The notes under the pieces: model-generated | Seen by the model: only the letters and a program-made list of their open reading frames with translations | Databases searched by the model: none | Told to the model about the DNA's origin: nothing | Position numbers and translations under genes: made by a program | Assembly: GCF_000197735.1 (NCBI RefSeq) | Contig: NC_014550.1 | Span: 2,604,001 to 2,668,000, forward strand | DNA: 64,000 nt | Source of the DNA: Glutamicibacter arilaitensis Re117 | GTDB taxonomy: Bacteria > Actinomycetota > Actinomycetes > Actinomycetales > Micrococcaceae | Direction of reading: 5' to 3' | Shown here: piece by piece, positions 17,702 to 27,746 of the stretch | Layout: each line of letters starts with the position of its first letter | Position numbering within the stretch: position 1 is the first letter of the stretch

Positions 17702-19228
17702 ATGATTCCTGTCTACAGTGTTGCGCAAATTCGTGCGGTTGAAGCCCAGGAGAACTCCAAACGGGGCGAAACCAGCTTAATGAAGCAGGCCGCCTCCCAT
17801 TTGGCTTCAACAGCGCTTGGAATGCTGGCCGAGAATACCAGCGCCGAACCGGCTTTCGTGGTGGCACTTATTGGCCCGGGCAACAACGGTGGCGATGGGC
17901 TGTACGCACTGGCAGAACTCCAACTGCAAAAGATTTCCACGCTGGCACTGCAGTTCCACGAACAGGTCCACGCTGAAGCAGCTGCCGCCTATCAAGCAGC
18001 TGGCGGCACCATGCTGGATCTCTCCGATGGCGAATGCGAACTAGCTAAAGCATCACTGATCATTGACGCCATTTATGGCCTTGGATACCGTCCCGGCTCT
18101 GCCCTGCCCGTACTTCCTGCGAACGCACGAGTGCTTGCCTGCGATGTTCCATCAGGTTTGAATCCGGATACCGGCGTGGCCGAGGACGGTGTCCTCCTTG
18201 CCGAACGCACGCTCACTTTCGGTGCATTGAAGTCCGGACTGCTGGCCATTGATGGTCCGCTGGTCACCGGGGATATTACCGTGGCAGATTTGGAATTCGA
18301 TTTTTCTTCCGTTGAGGCTGGAACGCAGCTGGTGGAAGAGACCGCTACCCGCGAGCTGCTGAACCAGCACCGCTCTTGGAGGGACGCCGGTCGGCATAAG
18401 TACCAGCGCGGGGTCTTGGGCCTGATTGCTGGTTCTGATCTGTATCCGGGAGCCGCGCAACTGACTGCCAAGGCTGCCGTAGCCTGTGGTGCCGGTTTGC
18501 TGCGCACTCACGTTCCGGAGTCCATCCAGTCGATGATGGCTCTGTCCGTACCGGAATCTGTTCCCTTGGATGATGATCAGATCAAGGAAGCATTGTCTTC
18601 TTCGCGCCGACAGATCCACGGCAAGGGTGCCAAGATCAAGGCATGGGCTATTGGTCCGGGCCTCGATGGGCGCACTCCCCCAACTGGTGCTATCGCTGAT
18701 GTCTTTGCCAGCCCGCAGCCGGCAGTGATTGACGCATCCGGTTTGGAAGTTGTTCCTGCCGGTCCCAGCGAGCAGCCTCGTGTGCTGACACCTCATGCCA
18801 AGGAACTACGCATGCTCCTGAGCCGCGCTGGCGTGAAGATCACCCCGGATGAGATTGCCCAGGATCCAATTCGCTGGACCCGTTGGGCTGCGTTGGCCTA
18901 CAACGCAGTGGTGCTACTCAAGGGTCCAACCAGCTACATCGTTGCACCTAATGGCGACAGCTTGATGGTGAGCCATTCAGCTCCTGAGCTGGCCACTGCA
19001 GGCAGTGGAGATGTCCTGACTGGCATCCTTGGCTACATGCTCTCAGATAGCTCCCTGACGGGCACTGAGGGCCTGCGAACCGTACCTAACCGCCGGATGA
19101 TGGAACTGACCGCTTGCGCGGCTTACATCCACGGCCATCTGGGCCGAGTGACCGCTGCTGACGGAACTGTGAACGCTTCGCGCTTGATCGAGAATCTGCC
19201 GAAGGTAATGAAGCAGTTCGGCTTCTAG
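17702..19228 (+). CDS. nnr: Bifunctional NAD(P)H-hydrate repair enzyme (epimerase + ADP-dependent dehydratase)
   Basis: The protein repairs hydrated NAD(P)H. The N-terminal YjeF_N domain (about 1-210; P-G-N-N-G-G-D-G near residue 60) epimerises NAD(P)HX. The C-terminal ribokinase-like YjeF_C domain (about 225-500; K-Y-Q-R-G-V-L-G-L-I-A-G-S and A-G-S-G-D-V-L-T-G) dehydrates the S form using ADP. The 508-aa fused form is standard. ATG 17702 has no clear ribosome site, so translation may be leaderless. It is convergent with ugd through a shared terminator. Confidence 0.95.
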   Translation: MIPVYSVAQIRAVEAQENSKRGETSLMKQAASHLASTALGMLAENTSAEPAFVVALIGPGNNGGDGLYALAELQLQKISTLALQFHEQVHAEAAAAYQAAGGTMLDLSDGECELAKASLIIDAIYGLGYRPGSALPVLPANARVLACDVPSGLNPDTGVAEDGVLLAERTLTFGALKSGLLAIDGPLVTGDITVADLEFDFSSVEAGTQLVEETATRELLNQHRSWRDAGRHKYQRGVLGLIAGSDLYPGAAQLTAKAAVACGAGLLRTHVPESIQSMMALSVPESVPLDDDQIKEALSSSRRQIHGKGAKIKAWAIGPGLDGRTPPTGAIADVFASPQPAVIDASGLEVVPAGPSEQPRVLTPHAKELRMLLSRAGVKITPDEIAQDPIRWTRWAALAYNAVVLLKGPTSYIVAPNGDSLMVSHSAPELATAGSGDVLTGILGYMLSDSSLTGTEGLRTVPNRRMMELTACAAYIHGHLGRVTAADGTVNASRLIENLPKVMKQFGF

Positions 19229-19247
19229 TTTTCGCTTTATACAAGCG

Positions 19248-19291
19248 AAACGGGCGGTGTTCTTCTTTCGAGAAGGACACCGCCCGTTTTT
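19248..19291. terminator. Bidirectional terminator between nnr and ugd
   Basis: Two 19-nt arms (19248-19266 and 19271-19289) pair with one G-U, closing on a TTCG tetraloop. T-runs on both sides serve the convergent genes. Confidence 0.88.
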
Positions 19292-19305
19292 CGTGCTTTC
19301 AGCAC

Positions 19306-20676
19306 TTAGGACTGCACGGGGATCGCGGTCGTTGCCGGAGCCATATTGCCCAGTTCGAAGTACTCTCCCGGACCAGTAATGCTCCAGCCCTGCTCCCGCC
19401 ATTCTGGACGGTCAAGGACATTGCGTCCGTCAATAAGCTTCCTCTGGGACACGACGCTGGCAAGATCAGCTGGCTGCAATTCGCGGAATTCATCCCACTC
19501 GGTGAGCACCAGGACCAGGTCCGCGTTCTTGGCTGCTTCCGTATAGGAATCCACGTAGTTCAAGCGCGGGAAGCGTCCAGCTGCGTTGGCGTTGCCTTCC
19601 GGGTCATAGACCGAGACTTCAGCGCCTTCGTTGTACAGGCGTACGGCAATGTCCAATGCTGGTGAGTCCCGCACGTCATCGCTGTTGGGCTTGAAGGTCA
19701 CGCCCAACACCGATACCTGCTTGTCGGCCAGTTCATTGCCCAGCATGTGCGAGGCCAGCGAGACTACGCGGTCACGGCGGCGCAGGTTGATCTGGTCTAC
19801 TTCAGCTAGGAACCCCATGGTCTGGCTCAGGCCAAGCTCGCTGACGCGTGCCTGCAGAGCTCGGATGTCCTTGGGCAGGCAGCCGCCACCAAAGCCCACT
19901 CCTGCGTTCAAGAACCGGCGTCCAATGCGCTTGTCGTAGCCAATGGCGTCGGCGAGTACCTTGATATCGCCGCCCACGGTCTCGGTAACTTCAGCAAAGG
20001 CGTTGATAAAGGAAATCTTGGTGGCAAGGAAGGCATTGGCTGCGACTTTGACCAGCTCTGAGGTCTCCAGGTCGGTGACGACTTCTGGGGTGTCCAGGGC
20101 AAGGACGGGTGCATACACTTCGCGCAGCAATTCCAGGCCGCGCCCATTATCCAGGCCGTATACCAACCGGTCCGGGCGCAAGGTGTCTTGGACTGCGAAG
20201 CCTTCACGCAGGAATTCGGGATTCCAAGCCAGTGCAATGCTGCTTCCAGCCTTGGCACCCTGGGCAATTTTTTCGCTCAACCGGCGTGCGGTGCCTACTG
20301 GGACGGTGGACTTGCCGACAATCAACGCGTCGCCGTTGATGTGTTCCAGCAACGAGTCCACGGCACCGTCGACATAAGACATGTCTGCAGACTGGGAGTC
20401 GGCGCGCTGCGGGGTGCCTACGGTGATGAAGTGGATATCAGCTCCGGCAGCGACTTCCGCGTAGCTGTCGGTGAAGCGCAAGCGTCCGGAAGCTACGTGC
20501 TTGCGCAGCAGTTCGGGCAGGCCTGGTTCGTGGAAGGGCAGGATGCCAGCGGCCAGTGCGTCCAGCTTGGTCTTGTCTATGTCCAGTCCAATGACTTCAT
20601 AGCCCATTTCGGCCATGCAGGCGGCATGGGTTGCACCGAGGTAGCCGGTGCCGATCACGCTAATGCGTAAAGTCAC
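19306..20676 (-). CDS. ugd: UDP-glucose 6-dehydrogenase
   Basis: Ugd oxidises UDP-glucose to UDP-glucuronate for surface polysaccharide. The Rossmann motif G-T-G-Y-L-G is at residues 9-14. The catalytic cysteine lies in G-F-G-G-G-C-L-P-K-D, and the C-terminal UDP-binding domain starts near V-L-G-V-T-F-K-P-N-S-D-D. The 456-aa length is normal. GTG 20676 has AGAAGGA 5-6 nt upstream. It is monocistronic, between terminators. Another nucleotide-sugar substrate (e.g. UDP-ManNAc) is less likely given the motifs. Confidence 0.93.
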   Translation of the reverse strand: MTLRISVIGTGYLGATHAACMAEMGYEVIGLDIDKTKLDALAAGILPFHEPGLPELLRKHVASGRLRFTDSYAEVAAGADIHFITVGTPQRADSQSADMSYVDGAVDSLLEHINGDALIVGKSTVPVGTARRLSEKIAQGAKAGSSIALAWNPEFLREGFAVQDTLRPDRLVYGLDNGRGLELLREVYAPVLALDTPEVVTDLETSELVKVAANAFLATKISFINAFAEVTETVGGDIKVLADAIGYDKRIGRRFLNAGVGFGGGCLPKDIRALQARVSELGLSQTMGFLAEVDQINLRRRDRVVSLASHMLGNELADKQVSVLGVTFKPNSDDVRDSPALDIAVRLYNEGAEVSVYDPEGNANAAGRFPRLNYVDSYTEAAKNADLVLVLTEWDEFRELQPADLASVVSQRKLIDGRNVLDRPEWREQGWSITGPGEYFELGNMAPATTAIPVQS

Positions 20677-20732
20677 GAAAGTCCTTCTCTCCGAGAACGC
20701 GAACCGATATCAGTTTCTAATAATTAGCATGC

Positions 20733-20779
20733 CACACCCCCGCAGCGCGCTTCCTCGTGGAACGCCCTGCGGGGGTGTG
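20733..20779 (-). terminator. Terminator of glmM
   Basis: CACACCCCCGCAG (20733-20745) pairs perfectly with CTGCGGGGGTGTG (20767-20779), 47 bp past the glmM stop on the minus strand. The tail is only A/T-rich, not a clean T-run. Confidence 0.75.
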
Positions 20780-20825
20780 AGTTTTCTTGATATTTACGTA
20801 TTGGTTGCTGGGAAGCTACTGAACC

Positions 20826-22181
20826 TTAGAGGGCCAGGTGTTCCTTGACCGATTCGGCCAGGGTCTCAGCTTCAGCCTGGGCTTGCTCGTGGGTAGCTGC
20901 CTCGACCATGACGCGGACAACTGGTTCGGTGCCCGATGGGCGCAGCAGTACACGGCCGGTGGTGCCCAAGCTTGCTTCTGCGGCGGCAATGGCCTCCTGC
21001 AGCGGCTCGCATTCTGGAACACCTGCCTTGTCCACGCCACGCACGTTGATCAGTACCTGCGGCAGCACGGTGAGCACCGAGGCAAGTTCCTTCAGGGACT
21101 TGCCGGTTGCCTTCACGCGGGCTGCAATCATCAGGCCGGTCAACACGCCGTCGCCGGTGGTGGCGTGCTTGGAGAAGATCACGTGGCCGGACTGTTCGCC
21201 GCCCAACGAGTAATCGCCTTCGCGCATGCCTTCTAGCACGTAGCGGTCGCCCACGCCGGTCTGCTTGACGGTGATGCCAGCAGCTTCCATGGCCAGGGTC
21301 AGTCCGAGGTTGCTCATCACGGTAGCTACCAAGGTGTTGTCCTTGAGTTCTCCGCGGTCCTTCATATCCAGTGCCATGACTGCCATGATCTGGTCGCCGT
21401 CAACGACGGTACCTTCATGGTCTACGGCCAAGCAGCGATCGGCGTCGCCGTCGTGGGCGATGCCCAGGTCTGCACCGTGCTCCAGCACAGCGGCCTGCAG
21501 CTTCTCCAGGTGGGTGGAGCCGTAGCCGTCATTGATGTTGATGCCATCTGGCTCGGCACCAATTACGATGGTTTCTGCGCCGGCGGCCTTGAAGACTTCT
21601 GGGGAGCAACCCGAGGCTGCGCCGTGGGCGCAGTCCAGGACTACCTTCAGCCCTTCAAGGCGGTTTGGCAGTGCCTGCAGCAGGTGCATGATGTAGCGGT
21701 CTTCAGCGTCAGCGAAACGCGATACTCGGCCTACCTCTCCTGCGGTTGGGCGTGGCTTTGGCATCTTCAAGCAGGCTTCGATGGCGTCTTCCAGCGCATC
21801 GTCCAGCTTCTTGCCGCCGCGGGCCAAGAACTTAATACCGTTATCCGGAGCCGCGTTGTGCGAAGCGGAGATCATGACACCGAAATCGGCGTTCAGGTCC
21901 CCCACCAAGAATGCTGCCGCAGGTGTCGGCAGGGTGCCGGCATCCATGACATCAACGCCGGAGGCGGCGAGGCCAGCCTCAATTGCGGCGGACAGGAAGT
22001 CACCACTGATGCGCGGGTCCTTGGCAACCACAGCGACCGGCTTGTAGCCGTCCTCTGGTTGGCTCAAGCCCAGCACCACCGATGCTGCCTGCGCCAGTTC
22101 CAGCGCGAGCTCGGGAGTTAACAGTTCGTTTGCTTTTCCTCGGACCCCATCGGTCCCAAATAACCTTGCCATCGCATACAA
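20826..22181 (-). CDS. glmM: Phosphoglucosamine mutase
   Basis: GlmM converts glucosamine-6-phosphate to glucosamine-1-phosphate, following GlmS. The N-terminus [11 protein letters not shown], the phospho-serine loop I-S-A-S-H-N-A (Ser107), metal loop D-G-D-A-D-R and phosphate-binding R-P-S-G-T-E-P identify it. Two starts compete: TTG 22181 has GAGGG seven nt upstream (451 aa), while ATG 22172 matches the usual family N-terminus (448 aa) but lacks a ribosome site. It lies downstream of rplM-rpsI on the same strand, beyond a terminator-like hairpin. Confidence 0.96.
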   Translation of the reverse strand: MYAMARLFGTDGVRGKANELLTPELALELAQAASVVLGLSQPEDGYKPVAVVAKDPRISGDFLSAAIEAGLAASGVDVMDAGTLPTPAAAFLVGDLNADFGVMISASHNAAPDNGIKFLARGGKKLDDALEDAIEACLKMPKPRPTAGEVGRVSRFADAEDRYIMHLLQALPNRLEGLKVVLDCAHGAASGCSPEVFKAAGAETIVIGAEPDGININDGYGSTHLEKLQAAVLEHGADLGIAHDGDADRCLAVDHEGTVVDGDQIMAVMALDMKDRGELKDNTLVATVMSNLGLTLAMEAAGITVKQTGVGDRYVLEGMREGDYSLGGEQSGHVIFSKHATTGDGVLTGLMIAARVKATGKSLKELASVLTVLPQVLINVRGVDKAGVPECEPLQEAIAAAEASLGTTGRVLLRPSGTEPVVRVMVEAATHEQAQAEAETLAESVKEHLAL

Positions 22182-22281
22182 TCATATGCCCTCTGCATTG
22201 ATTAAAAGGGCTTAAAGTCCCGACAATCACAGTGAAATGAGAAAAGATTAATGGGATTTCATTACCTTCAGCATTAAAAGG

Positions 22282-22323
22282 CCAAAGGCCCCACCACCCT
22301 TTGCAGGATGACAGGACCTTTGG
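22282..22323 (-). terminator. Terminator-like hairpin after rpsI
   Basis: CCAAAGG (22282-22288) pairs with CCTTTGG (22317-22323), with some further pairing in the loop. On the minus strand it is followed by CCTTTTAATG. Confidence 0.55.
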
Positions 22324-22342
22324 AAAGACCTTGAAGTAAGGT

Positions 22343-22843
22343 TTAGCGCTTCGAGAACTGCGAAGCCTTACGTGCCTTCTTCAGACCAGCCTTCTTACGC
22401 TCGATGACGCGTGCGTCACGAGTCAAGTAGCCAGCCTTCTTCAGGGCTGCGCGGTTTGCATCGCGATCGATCTCGTTCAGCGAACGGGCGATACCCAAAC
22501 GAAGTGCACCGGCCTGGCCGGAAATGCCGCCACCGTTGATACGAGCGATAACGTCGTAAGCACCCTCAAGACCAAGGATCTTGAAAGGCTCGTTGACGTC
22601 CTGCTGGTGCAGCTTGTTAGGGAAGAAGTTCTCCAGGGTGCGACCGTTAACGGTCCACTTGCCGGAGCCTGGAACCAGGCGAACGCGAGCAATAGCCTGC
22701 TTGCGGCGGCCAACAGCTGCACCTGGCACGGTCAGTGGAGCGCGCTCGGTGTCAACAGCAGCAGTCGAAGCTACGGTCTCGGTAGTGTAGGTCGAAGGGG
22801 TCTCACCCTCGAATTCAGTGGTTTCTTCAGTGTTCTGAGCCAC
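22343..22843 (-). CDS. rpsI: 30S ribosomal protein S9
   Basis: S9 ends in the universal S-Q-F-S-K-R tail that reaches the P-site tRNA. The core starts near residue 45 ([13 protein letters not shown]). The preceding ~45 residues form an acidic, Thr-rich extension common in actinobacterial S9. GTG 22843 has AGGAGAT upstream. It follows rplM by 38 bp, the conserved L13-S9 operon. Confidence 0.98.
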   Translation of the reverse strand: MAQNTEETTEFEGETPSTYTTETVASTAAVDTERAPLTVPGAAVGRRKQAIARVRLVPGSGKWTVNGRTLENFFPNKLHQQDVNEPFKILGLEGAYDVIARINGGGISGQAGALRLGIARSLNEIDRDANRAALKKAGYLTRDARVIERKKAGLKKARKASQFSKR

Positions 22844-22881
22844 GATAATCTCCTATTAAGTATTTCTTCTCGGGGCCAGGA

Positions 22882-23325
22882 CTACTGAGCGACCTGGGTG
22901 ATTTCCAGTGCCTTTGGCGACTGAGCAGCGTGTGGGTGCTCTGCGCCGCGGTAGACCTTCAGCTTCGACAGCTGGGCATCCGAAAGCTTGTTCTTAGGCA
23001 GCATGCCCTTGATAGCCTTCTCTACAGCCAGAACTGGGTTCTTTTCCAGCAGGTCTGCGTAGTTGATGCTCTTCAGGCCACCTGGGAAACCGGAGTGGCG
23101 GTAAGCGCGCTTGTTCTCAAGCTTGTTACCGGTCAGTGCAACCTTGTCAGCGTTGATGATGATGACATGGTCGCCCATGTCCATGTGGGCTGCAAAGGTC
23201 GGCTTGTGCTTGCCGCGCAGCAGGGTTGCGGCCTGGACGGCGAGACGGCCGAGTACTACGTCGGTGGCGTCAATGACATACCACTGACGAGTCTGGTCAG
23301 CCGGCTTTGGGGTGTACGTACGCAC
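22882..23325 (-). CDS. rplM: 50S ribosomal protein L13
   Basis: L13 is an early-assembly protein of the large subunit. Family motifs [27 protein letters not shown] and Y-R-H-S-G-F-P-G-G are present. Start is GTG 23325. It heads the rplM-rpsI operon. The 325-bp gap upstream (23326-23650) is its leader/promoter zone; I found no gene or clear riboswitch there. Confidence 0.98.
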   Translation of the reverse strand: MRTYTPKPADQTRQWYVIDATDVVLGRLAVQAATLLRGKHKPTFAAHMDMGDHVIIINADKVALTGNKLENKRAYRHSGFPGGLKSINYADLLEKNPVLAVEKAIKGMLPKNKLSDAQLSKLKVYRGAEHPHAAQSPKALEITQVAQ

Positions 23326-23650
23326 AGTAATTGCCTTACGTTGATTCGTTTCTGGTCAAACAGTCGCTTGGCTGAAGGCGGTGAGATCCCCCAGTGACGA
23401 GCACTGTCGTGTTGTTCTTGTGTTTAGACCAGTACGTCAGGTGAGGACTGAAGATATCCGGCCGTCCATATATTGTTCGCACACCCAGCAGACCAGCGAC
23501 TATGCAACTAAGCCGTCACGCTTGGGCGTGTAGTGTCGAACGTGGACATACACAACTCATAAGAGTTTAGCGGATTAAAGTGTTTCCGGCCAAAAAAGCA
23601 TGTGCCTCGTGAGCAACAACACCCTTAAGATCCCGGGGATCATGGGGTGA

Positions 23651-24586
23651 TCAGCTCCCCGCGGCAGCTTCATCTACCTCGGCCTCGGTTCGACGGGCCC
23701 GGGTCTGCAGCGCCCGTGCGGCCAGCTCTGCAGCTTCCGGATAGTAGACCTCTTCGAGAACCAGTGCACGCGGGTGCGAAAGCTTTGTCTTCGAATCGCG
23801 CACCATCAACTCAAGGCGCTCGGCGAGGAATCCTGGCTGCTCCCGGCCATCACCCACCATCATCGCTGCGCCAATCAGGGCGCGGACCATATTGTGGCAG
23901 AAGGCATCCGCCTTCAAGTGCGCTAGGACTAATCCGTCCGCTCCACGAGTGAAGGTGAATTCCTGCAGGGTGCGGATAGTGGTGGCATGGGGCCGAGGCT
24001 TGCAGTAGGTCAAGAAGTCATGCCGTCCCAGCACGCTCCGCGCTTCGCGGTTCATCGCCTCGACATCCAGCTCCTCGCGGTGCCACGTGGTCAACTGGCG
24101 GGTCAGTGGATCCCAGCGCTGCTGGCCATCGGCAATCCGGTAGGAATACCGGCGAGCCAGCGCCGAGAAGCGGGCATCAAAGCCTTCAGGAGCACGTTCT
24201 GCTTCATGGACCCATACCGCGCCATCCTGGCGTCCCAGAATCCCGTTGATGCGGCGTACCAGCGCAGGACCCGGAGCCAGTGGCGCCTTGCGCGGCAGGC
24301 TTGTGTATTCTTCCTCGGTCAGGTCGAAGTGCACTACCTGGCGGCGTGCGTGCACTCCGGCATCGGTGCGGCCGGCAACTACGACGCGTACCTGTCGCCG
24401 GATCAGCATTTCCAAGGCTTCTTCAACCAGCTGCTGCACGCCCAAGACGTTGGGCTGTCGCGCCCACCCGCTGTATGCGGCACCGTCATATCCGAGCACC
24501 ATGCGCATGCGGATCCATGCTGGTGTTTGCGTGGCCCCCAAAGCGATGGTGCCTAGAGGATCGATGGATTCAGGGTCAGTGCTCAT
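23651..24586 (-). CDS. truA: tRNA pseudouridine(38-40) synthase
   Basis: TruA makes pseudouridine at positions 38-40 of tRNA anticodon arms. The catalytic aspartate is Asp75 in A-G-R-T-D-A-G-V-H-A; Y-C-K-P-R and F-C-H-N-M-V-R are further family motifs. I place the start at ATG 24586 (311 aa); a 22-residue extension to TTG 24652 is unsupported. The usual rplQ-truA adjacency is broken here by two lipoprotein genes on the other strand. Confidence 0.95.
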   Translation of the reverse strand: MSTDPESIDPLGTIALGATQTPAWIRMRMVLGYDGAAYSGWARQPNVLGVQQLVEEALEMLIRRQVRVVVAGRTDAGVHARRQVVHFDLTEEEYTSLPRKAPLAPGPALVRRINGILGRQDGAVWVHEAERAPEGFDARFSALARRYSYRIADGQQRWDPLTRQLTTWHREELDVEAMNREARSVLGRHDFLTYCKPRPHATTIRTLQEFTFTRGADGLVLAHLKADAFCHNMVRALIGAAMMVGDGREQPGFLAERLELMVRDSKTKLSHPRALVLEEVYYPEAAELAARALQTRARRTEAEVDEAAAGS

Positions 24587-24747
24587 GGGTTCAATTATGC
24601 GTGGTGGCCCATGGTGGGAGCCAATTGGATTCAGTTCCTCTTGGCTCCGCAAGGCACAGCGTTCTCGCGCTTTTCATCGGAAGATCCGAGTTAGACAGCA
24701 CATGGAGACTAAATTGCGTTTTCCCCGCGACAAGAGTCACGTAATTC

Positions 24748-24778
24748 TTGCAATCCAGATAACTCCCACATGTAGAGT
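24748..24778 (+). promoter_or_regulatory. Probable promoter of the first lipoprotein gene
   Basis: TTGCAA (24748-24753), a 19-bp spacer and TAGAGT (24773-24778) lie 62 bp ahead of the start codon. The spacer is a little long. Confidence 0.4.
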
Positions 24779-24840
24779 AAAGATCAGTTGCCAACACCAA
24801 ACACATCCGTCGGCCCCCATCATCGCTCTATGAGGAACAC

Positions 24841-25281
24841 ATGCTCAAGAAAATTAGCGTAACAGCGGCAGTAATCGCACTTGGACTCTCAACCCTTTCC
24901 GGATGCTCGTCGGGAAAACTCTCCACTGAGGAGACTTGCGCATTGTTAGTCGACAAGGCCACGGAGTTGAGCCTCGCTGAGAAAACCGACAGCTCCGTGC
25001 GAGCCCTGCTCGAGGGCGACGATGCGAGCTTCAAGTCGGCGATGGAGGAGGTCACTGCATTATTGCAAGAAGCCGCAGACAAGACCGACGACAAGAAGTT
25101 GGCTGACGGGCTTCAAGTCTCTATTGACCAGAACAACCAAATGATTGAGTCCCTGACCGACGACGACCTAACTCTGATGGAGAAGATCGCGAAGAGCCAA
25201 GACACTAACACCACAGAGGACTCAGAGAAAATGGGCTACGTGAATACCGCATGCCCAGGCCTGGCGGAATTGGGCCAGTAG
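24841..25281 (+). CDS. Small lipoprotein of unknown function, paralogue 1
   Basis: I do not recognise the family. The 146-aa protein has a lipoprotein signal with lipobox L-S-G-C (Cys22) and then S-S-G-K-L-S-T-E-E-T-C. The body is acidic, Lys/Asp/Glu-rich and predicted helical. A second Cys near residue 33 and a third near the end (T-A-C-P-G-L) could form a disulfide. It shares length, signal, the C-S-S-G-K-L-x-T-E-E-T-C block, K-T-x-D-K-K-L-x-D and the terminal A-C-P with the next gene, so the two are duplicates. It has its own promoter and terminator. It should be anchored outside the membrane. Confidence 0.8.
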   Translation: MLKKISVTAAVIALGLSTLSGCSSGKLSTEETCALLVDKATELSLAEKTDSSVRALLEGDDASFKSAMEEVTALLQEAADKTDDKKLADGLQVSIDQNNQMIESLTDDDLTLMEKIAKSQDTNTTEDSEKMGYVNTACPGLAELGQ

Positions 25282-25311
25282 CGGCACTGCTGACTGGCCA
25301 TTTGAAGGGTA

Positions 25312-25357
25312 AGCGGCTCCGCACGAATTTGTTTCAATTCGTGTGGAGCCGTTTCTT
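25312..25357 (+). terminator. Rho-independent terminator of the first lipoprotein gene
   Basis: CGGCTCC-g-CACGAATT pairs with AATTCGTG-t-GGAGCCG (about 15 bp), followed by TTTCTTT. Confidence 0.85.
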
Positions 25358-25588
25358 TGCACTAGCTCCAAATGCTCGCCTCCGCAGGATACCGCTTTAC
25401 CGTCGGCACAAAGTGCATCAGGCCGGCAGCACCGCCTGCTGCTTCTCATCGCGTCAACAGAATTTGTTGTCCGGCATGACCACCCTTCGTCGAACCAATT
25501 TGCTCATTTCCCTTGTGTAGGCTTAAAACAATGTTGACAAGGCCATCAATGCTCACTGTCACTCGATCATCTCGACTCAAGGAATTTC

Positions 25589-26029
25589 ATGCTCAGGAAA
25601 GTTGCGGCCAGCGTCGCAGTGCTGACGCTGGCCGCCACGGTTATCACCGGTTGTTCCTCGGGAAAGCTGGATACCGAAGAAACCTGTTCATTCATCAACG
25701 ACCAAGTAGCCGAGCAGAACTTGCTGCAAAAGGCCGAAGATCTCAGTGAACAGCTCATCGCCGGAGACACCAAGGATTACGCCAAGATCATTGACGAATT
25801 CAATGCGATTCTCATTGACGCGGAATCCAAGACCAAGGACAAGAAGCTTGTTGATGCCTTGAGCGCCGCTTCCGTACAGAATCGAGAAGTCTCCAAGCTC
25901 ATGGTTCAGGGCAACGGTGAGAATTCCGCCGAGATCAACGAGCAACTCGCCGCTCTGGATACCGATGAAGCCTCAGAAGCTAACGCCTATCTGGACGAAG
26001 CCTGCCCCAACATGGACAGTTTCAACTAG
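25589..26029 (+). CDS. Small lipoprotein of unknown function, paralogue 2
   Basis: This 146-aa lipoprotein is the tandem paralogue of the gene at 24841. Lipobox I-T-G-C (Cys22) is followed by S-S-G-K-L-D-T-E-E-T-C, and the chain ends D-E-A-C-P-N-M-D-S-F-N. The mature part is acidic and helical. The three cysteines are at matching places, which argues for a conserved disulfide. The two copies have diverged strongly between the shared blocks, so the duplication is not recent. The 5' gap (25358-25588) contains only its leader. Function unknown. Confidence 0.8.
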   Translation: MLRKVAASVAVLTLAATVITGCSSGKLDTEETCSFINDQVAEQNLLQKAEDLSEQLIAGDTKDYAKIIDEFNAILIDAESKTKDKKLVDALSAASVQNREVSKLMVQGNGENSAEINEQLAALDTDEASEANAYLDEACPNMDSFN

Positions 26030-26073
26030 TCCGATAGCCGGATGCTGCCCTCGTGGCAGCAACTGGTTAAAGC

Positions 26074-26118
26074 AAAAGATTCCCGTTGGTTCCTTGCGGA
26101 TCCAACGGGAATCTTTTT
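26074..26118. terminator. Terminator shared by the second lipoprotein gene and rplQ
   Basis: AAAAGATTCCCGTTGG pairs with CCAACGGGAATCTTTTT. T-runs on both strands suit the convergent lipoprotein and rplQ genes. Confidence 0.88.
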
Positions 26119-26154
26119 CACCTCGAAAGGTGATGAGCTTCAGCTCGAAGGGGC

Positions 26155-26601
26155 TTAGGCCTCTTCGGTCTCAGCGGCCTTCTCGGTAGCCTGGGTGGCT
26201 TCCTTGACGACGGCCTGCTTTGGCGAAACTGGCTCCATCACGAGCTCGATAACAGCCATAGGAGCGTTGTCGCCCTTGCGGTTACCGATCTTGGTGATGC
26301 GGGTGTAGCCACCCTCGCGGTTTGCCATTGCTGGTGCGATGTTCTCGAACAGTTCGTGAACGATCGACTTGTTGGTGCGCGAACGCGAAGCGATGACGGC
26401 CTGGACGCGGCGACGCGATGCCAGGTCTCCGCGCTTTGCGAAGGTGATCAAGCGCTCTGCGTGTGGACGCAGACGCTTGGCACGGGTCAGGGTGGTGGTG
26501 ATCTTCTTGTTCTCGAAGAGCTGTGCCGACATGTTAGCGAAAATCAATCGCTCATGTGCTGCACTGCCGCCGAGACGCGGACCCTTGGTAGGGGTAGGCA
26601 T
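26155..26601 (-). CDS. rplQ: 50S ribosomal protein L17
   Basis: L17 starts [18 protein letters not shown] and contains [10 protein letters not shown] ~30-residue Ala/Glu/Thr-rich tail extends the core, as often in actinobacteria. It follows rpoA, the conserved last pair of the alpha operon. Confidence 0.98.
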   Translation of the reverse strand: MPTPTKGPRLGGSAAHERLIFANMSAQLFENKKITTTLTRAKRLRPHAERLITFAKRGDLASRRRVQAVIASRSRTNKSIVHELFENIAPAMANREGGYTRITKIGNRKGDNAPMAVIELVMEPVSPKQAVVKEATQATEKAAETEEA

Positions 26602-26684
26602 GGTGGTTCTCCTAGATGAATAACCCGTACTGAACGAATCTTTCGTTCAGTCGGATGAAGTAGTGTGTCGCTAGACGCGGGTCT

Positions 26685-27686
26685 TTACAGACCTTCGTCG
26701 TATTCGTCGCCATCGTCGATGGCGCTACGAGCGGCCAGATCGAAGCCCGGAGGGGAATCCTTCAGGGCCAGACCCAGTTCAACCAGCTTGGCCTTGACTT
26801 CGTCAATGGACTTCGCACCGAAGTTGCGGATGTCCATCAAGTCAGCTTCGGAGCGGGTAACGAGTTCACCCACGGAGTGGATGCCCTCACGCTTCAAGCA
26901 GTTGTACGAACGAACGGTAAGTTCCAGATCCTCGATCGGCAGTGCCATGTCAGCAGCCATGGCTGCATCGGTTGGCGATGGACCGATTTCGATACCTTCA
27001 GCCTGAGTGTTCAGTTCGCGGAACAAACCGAACAGCTCAACCAGGGTGGTACCTGCGGATGCAACTGCATCGCGCGGGGTGATCGATTCCTTGGTCTCCA
27101 CGTCAACGATCAAGCGATCGAAGTCGGTGCGCTGCTCAACACGGGTTGCTTCCACGCGGAAGGTCACCTTCAGCACTGGGGAGTAGATCGAATCAACTGG
27201 GATTCGACCGATCTCGCCATCAGCGCTCTTGTTCTGAGCGGCAGACACGTAGCCACGGCCGCGCTCAATGGTCAGTTCCATGTCGAACTTGCCATTGGCG
27301 TTGAGGGTGGCGATGTGCAGATCAGGGTTATGGAACTCCACACCTGCTGGAGGGGTGATGTCCGCTGCAGTAACGATGCCTGGGCCCTGCTTGCGCAGGT
27401 AGGCAACGACTGGCTCGTCGTGCTCGGAAGAGACCGACAGGTTCTTGATGTTCAAGACCAGTTCGGTGACGTCTTCCTTGACACCGGCTACGGTGGTGAA
27501 CTCGTGCAGCACACCGTCAATTCGAATGCTGGTGACAGAGGCACCAGGAATCGAAGAGAGCAGGGTACGGCGGAGCGAGTTACCAAGGGTGTAGCCAAAG
27601 CCTGGCTCCAGTGGTTCGATTACGAACCGGGAGCGGTTTTCAGCAACTACTTCTTCGGTCAGGGTTGGGCGCTGCGTAATGAGCAC
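26685..27686 (-). CDS. rpoA: DNA-directed RNA polymerase alpha subunit
   Basis: Alpha dimerises to nucleate RNA polymerase assembly. The N-terminal domain ([23 protein letters not shown]) and the C-terminal helix-hairpin-helix domain (L-G-L-x-L and [11 protein letters not shown]) are intact in 333 aa. GTG 27686 has AAAGGAAAT upstream. The leader between rpsK and rpoA is highly structured (see separate entry). rpsD, often found between rpsK and rpoA in other bacteria, is absent. Confidence 0.99.
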   Translation of the reverse strand: MLITQRPTLTEEVVAENRSRFVIEPLEPGFGYTLGNSLRRTLLSSIPGASVTSIRIDGVLHEFTTVAGVKEDVTELVLNIKNLSVSSEHDEPVVAYLRKQGPGIVTAADITPPAGVEFHNPDLHIATLNANGKFDMELTIERGRGYVSAAQNKSADGEIGRIPVDSIYSPVLKVTFRVEATRVEQRTDFDRLIVDVETKESITPRDAVASAGTTLVELFGLFRELNTQAEGIEIGPSPTDAAMAADMALPIEDLELTVRSYNCLKREGIHSVGELVTRSEADLMDIRNFGAKSIDEVKAKLVELGLALKDSPPGFDLAARSAIDDGDEYDEGL

Positions 27687-27746
27687 TTACATTTCCTTTC
27701 AGCGAGCGTCCGCTATATGACGCCTCACGGGGGTGGAAACGACGGT

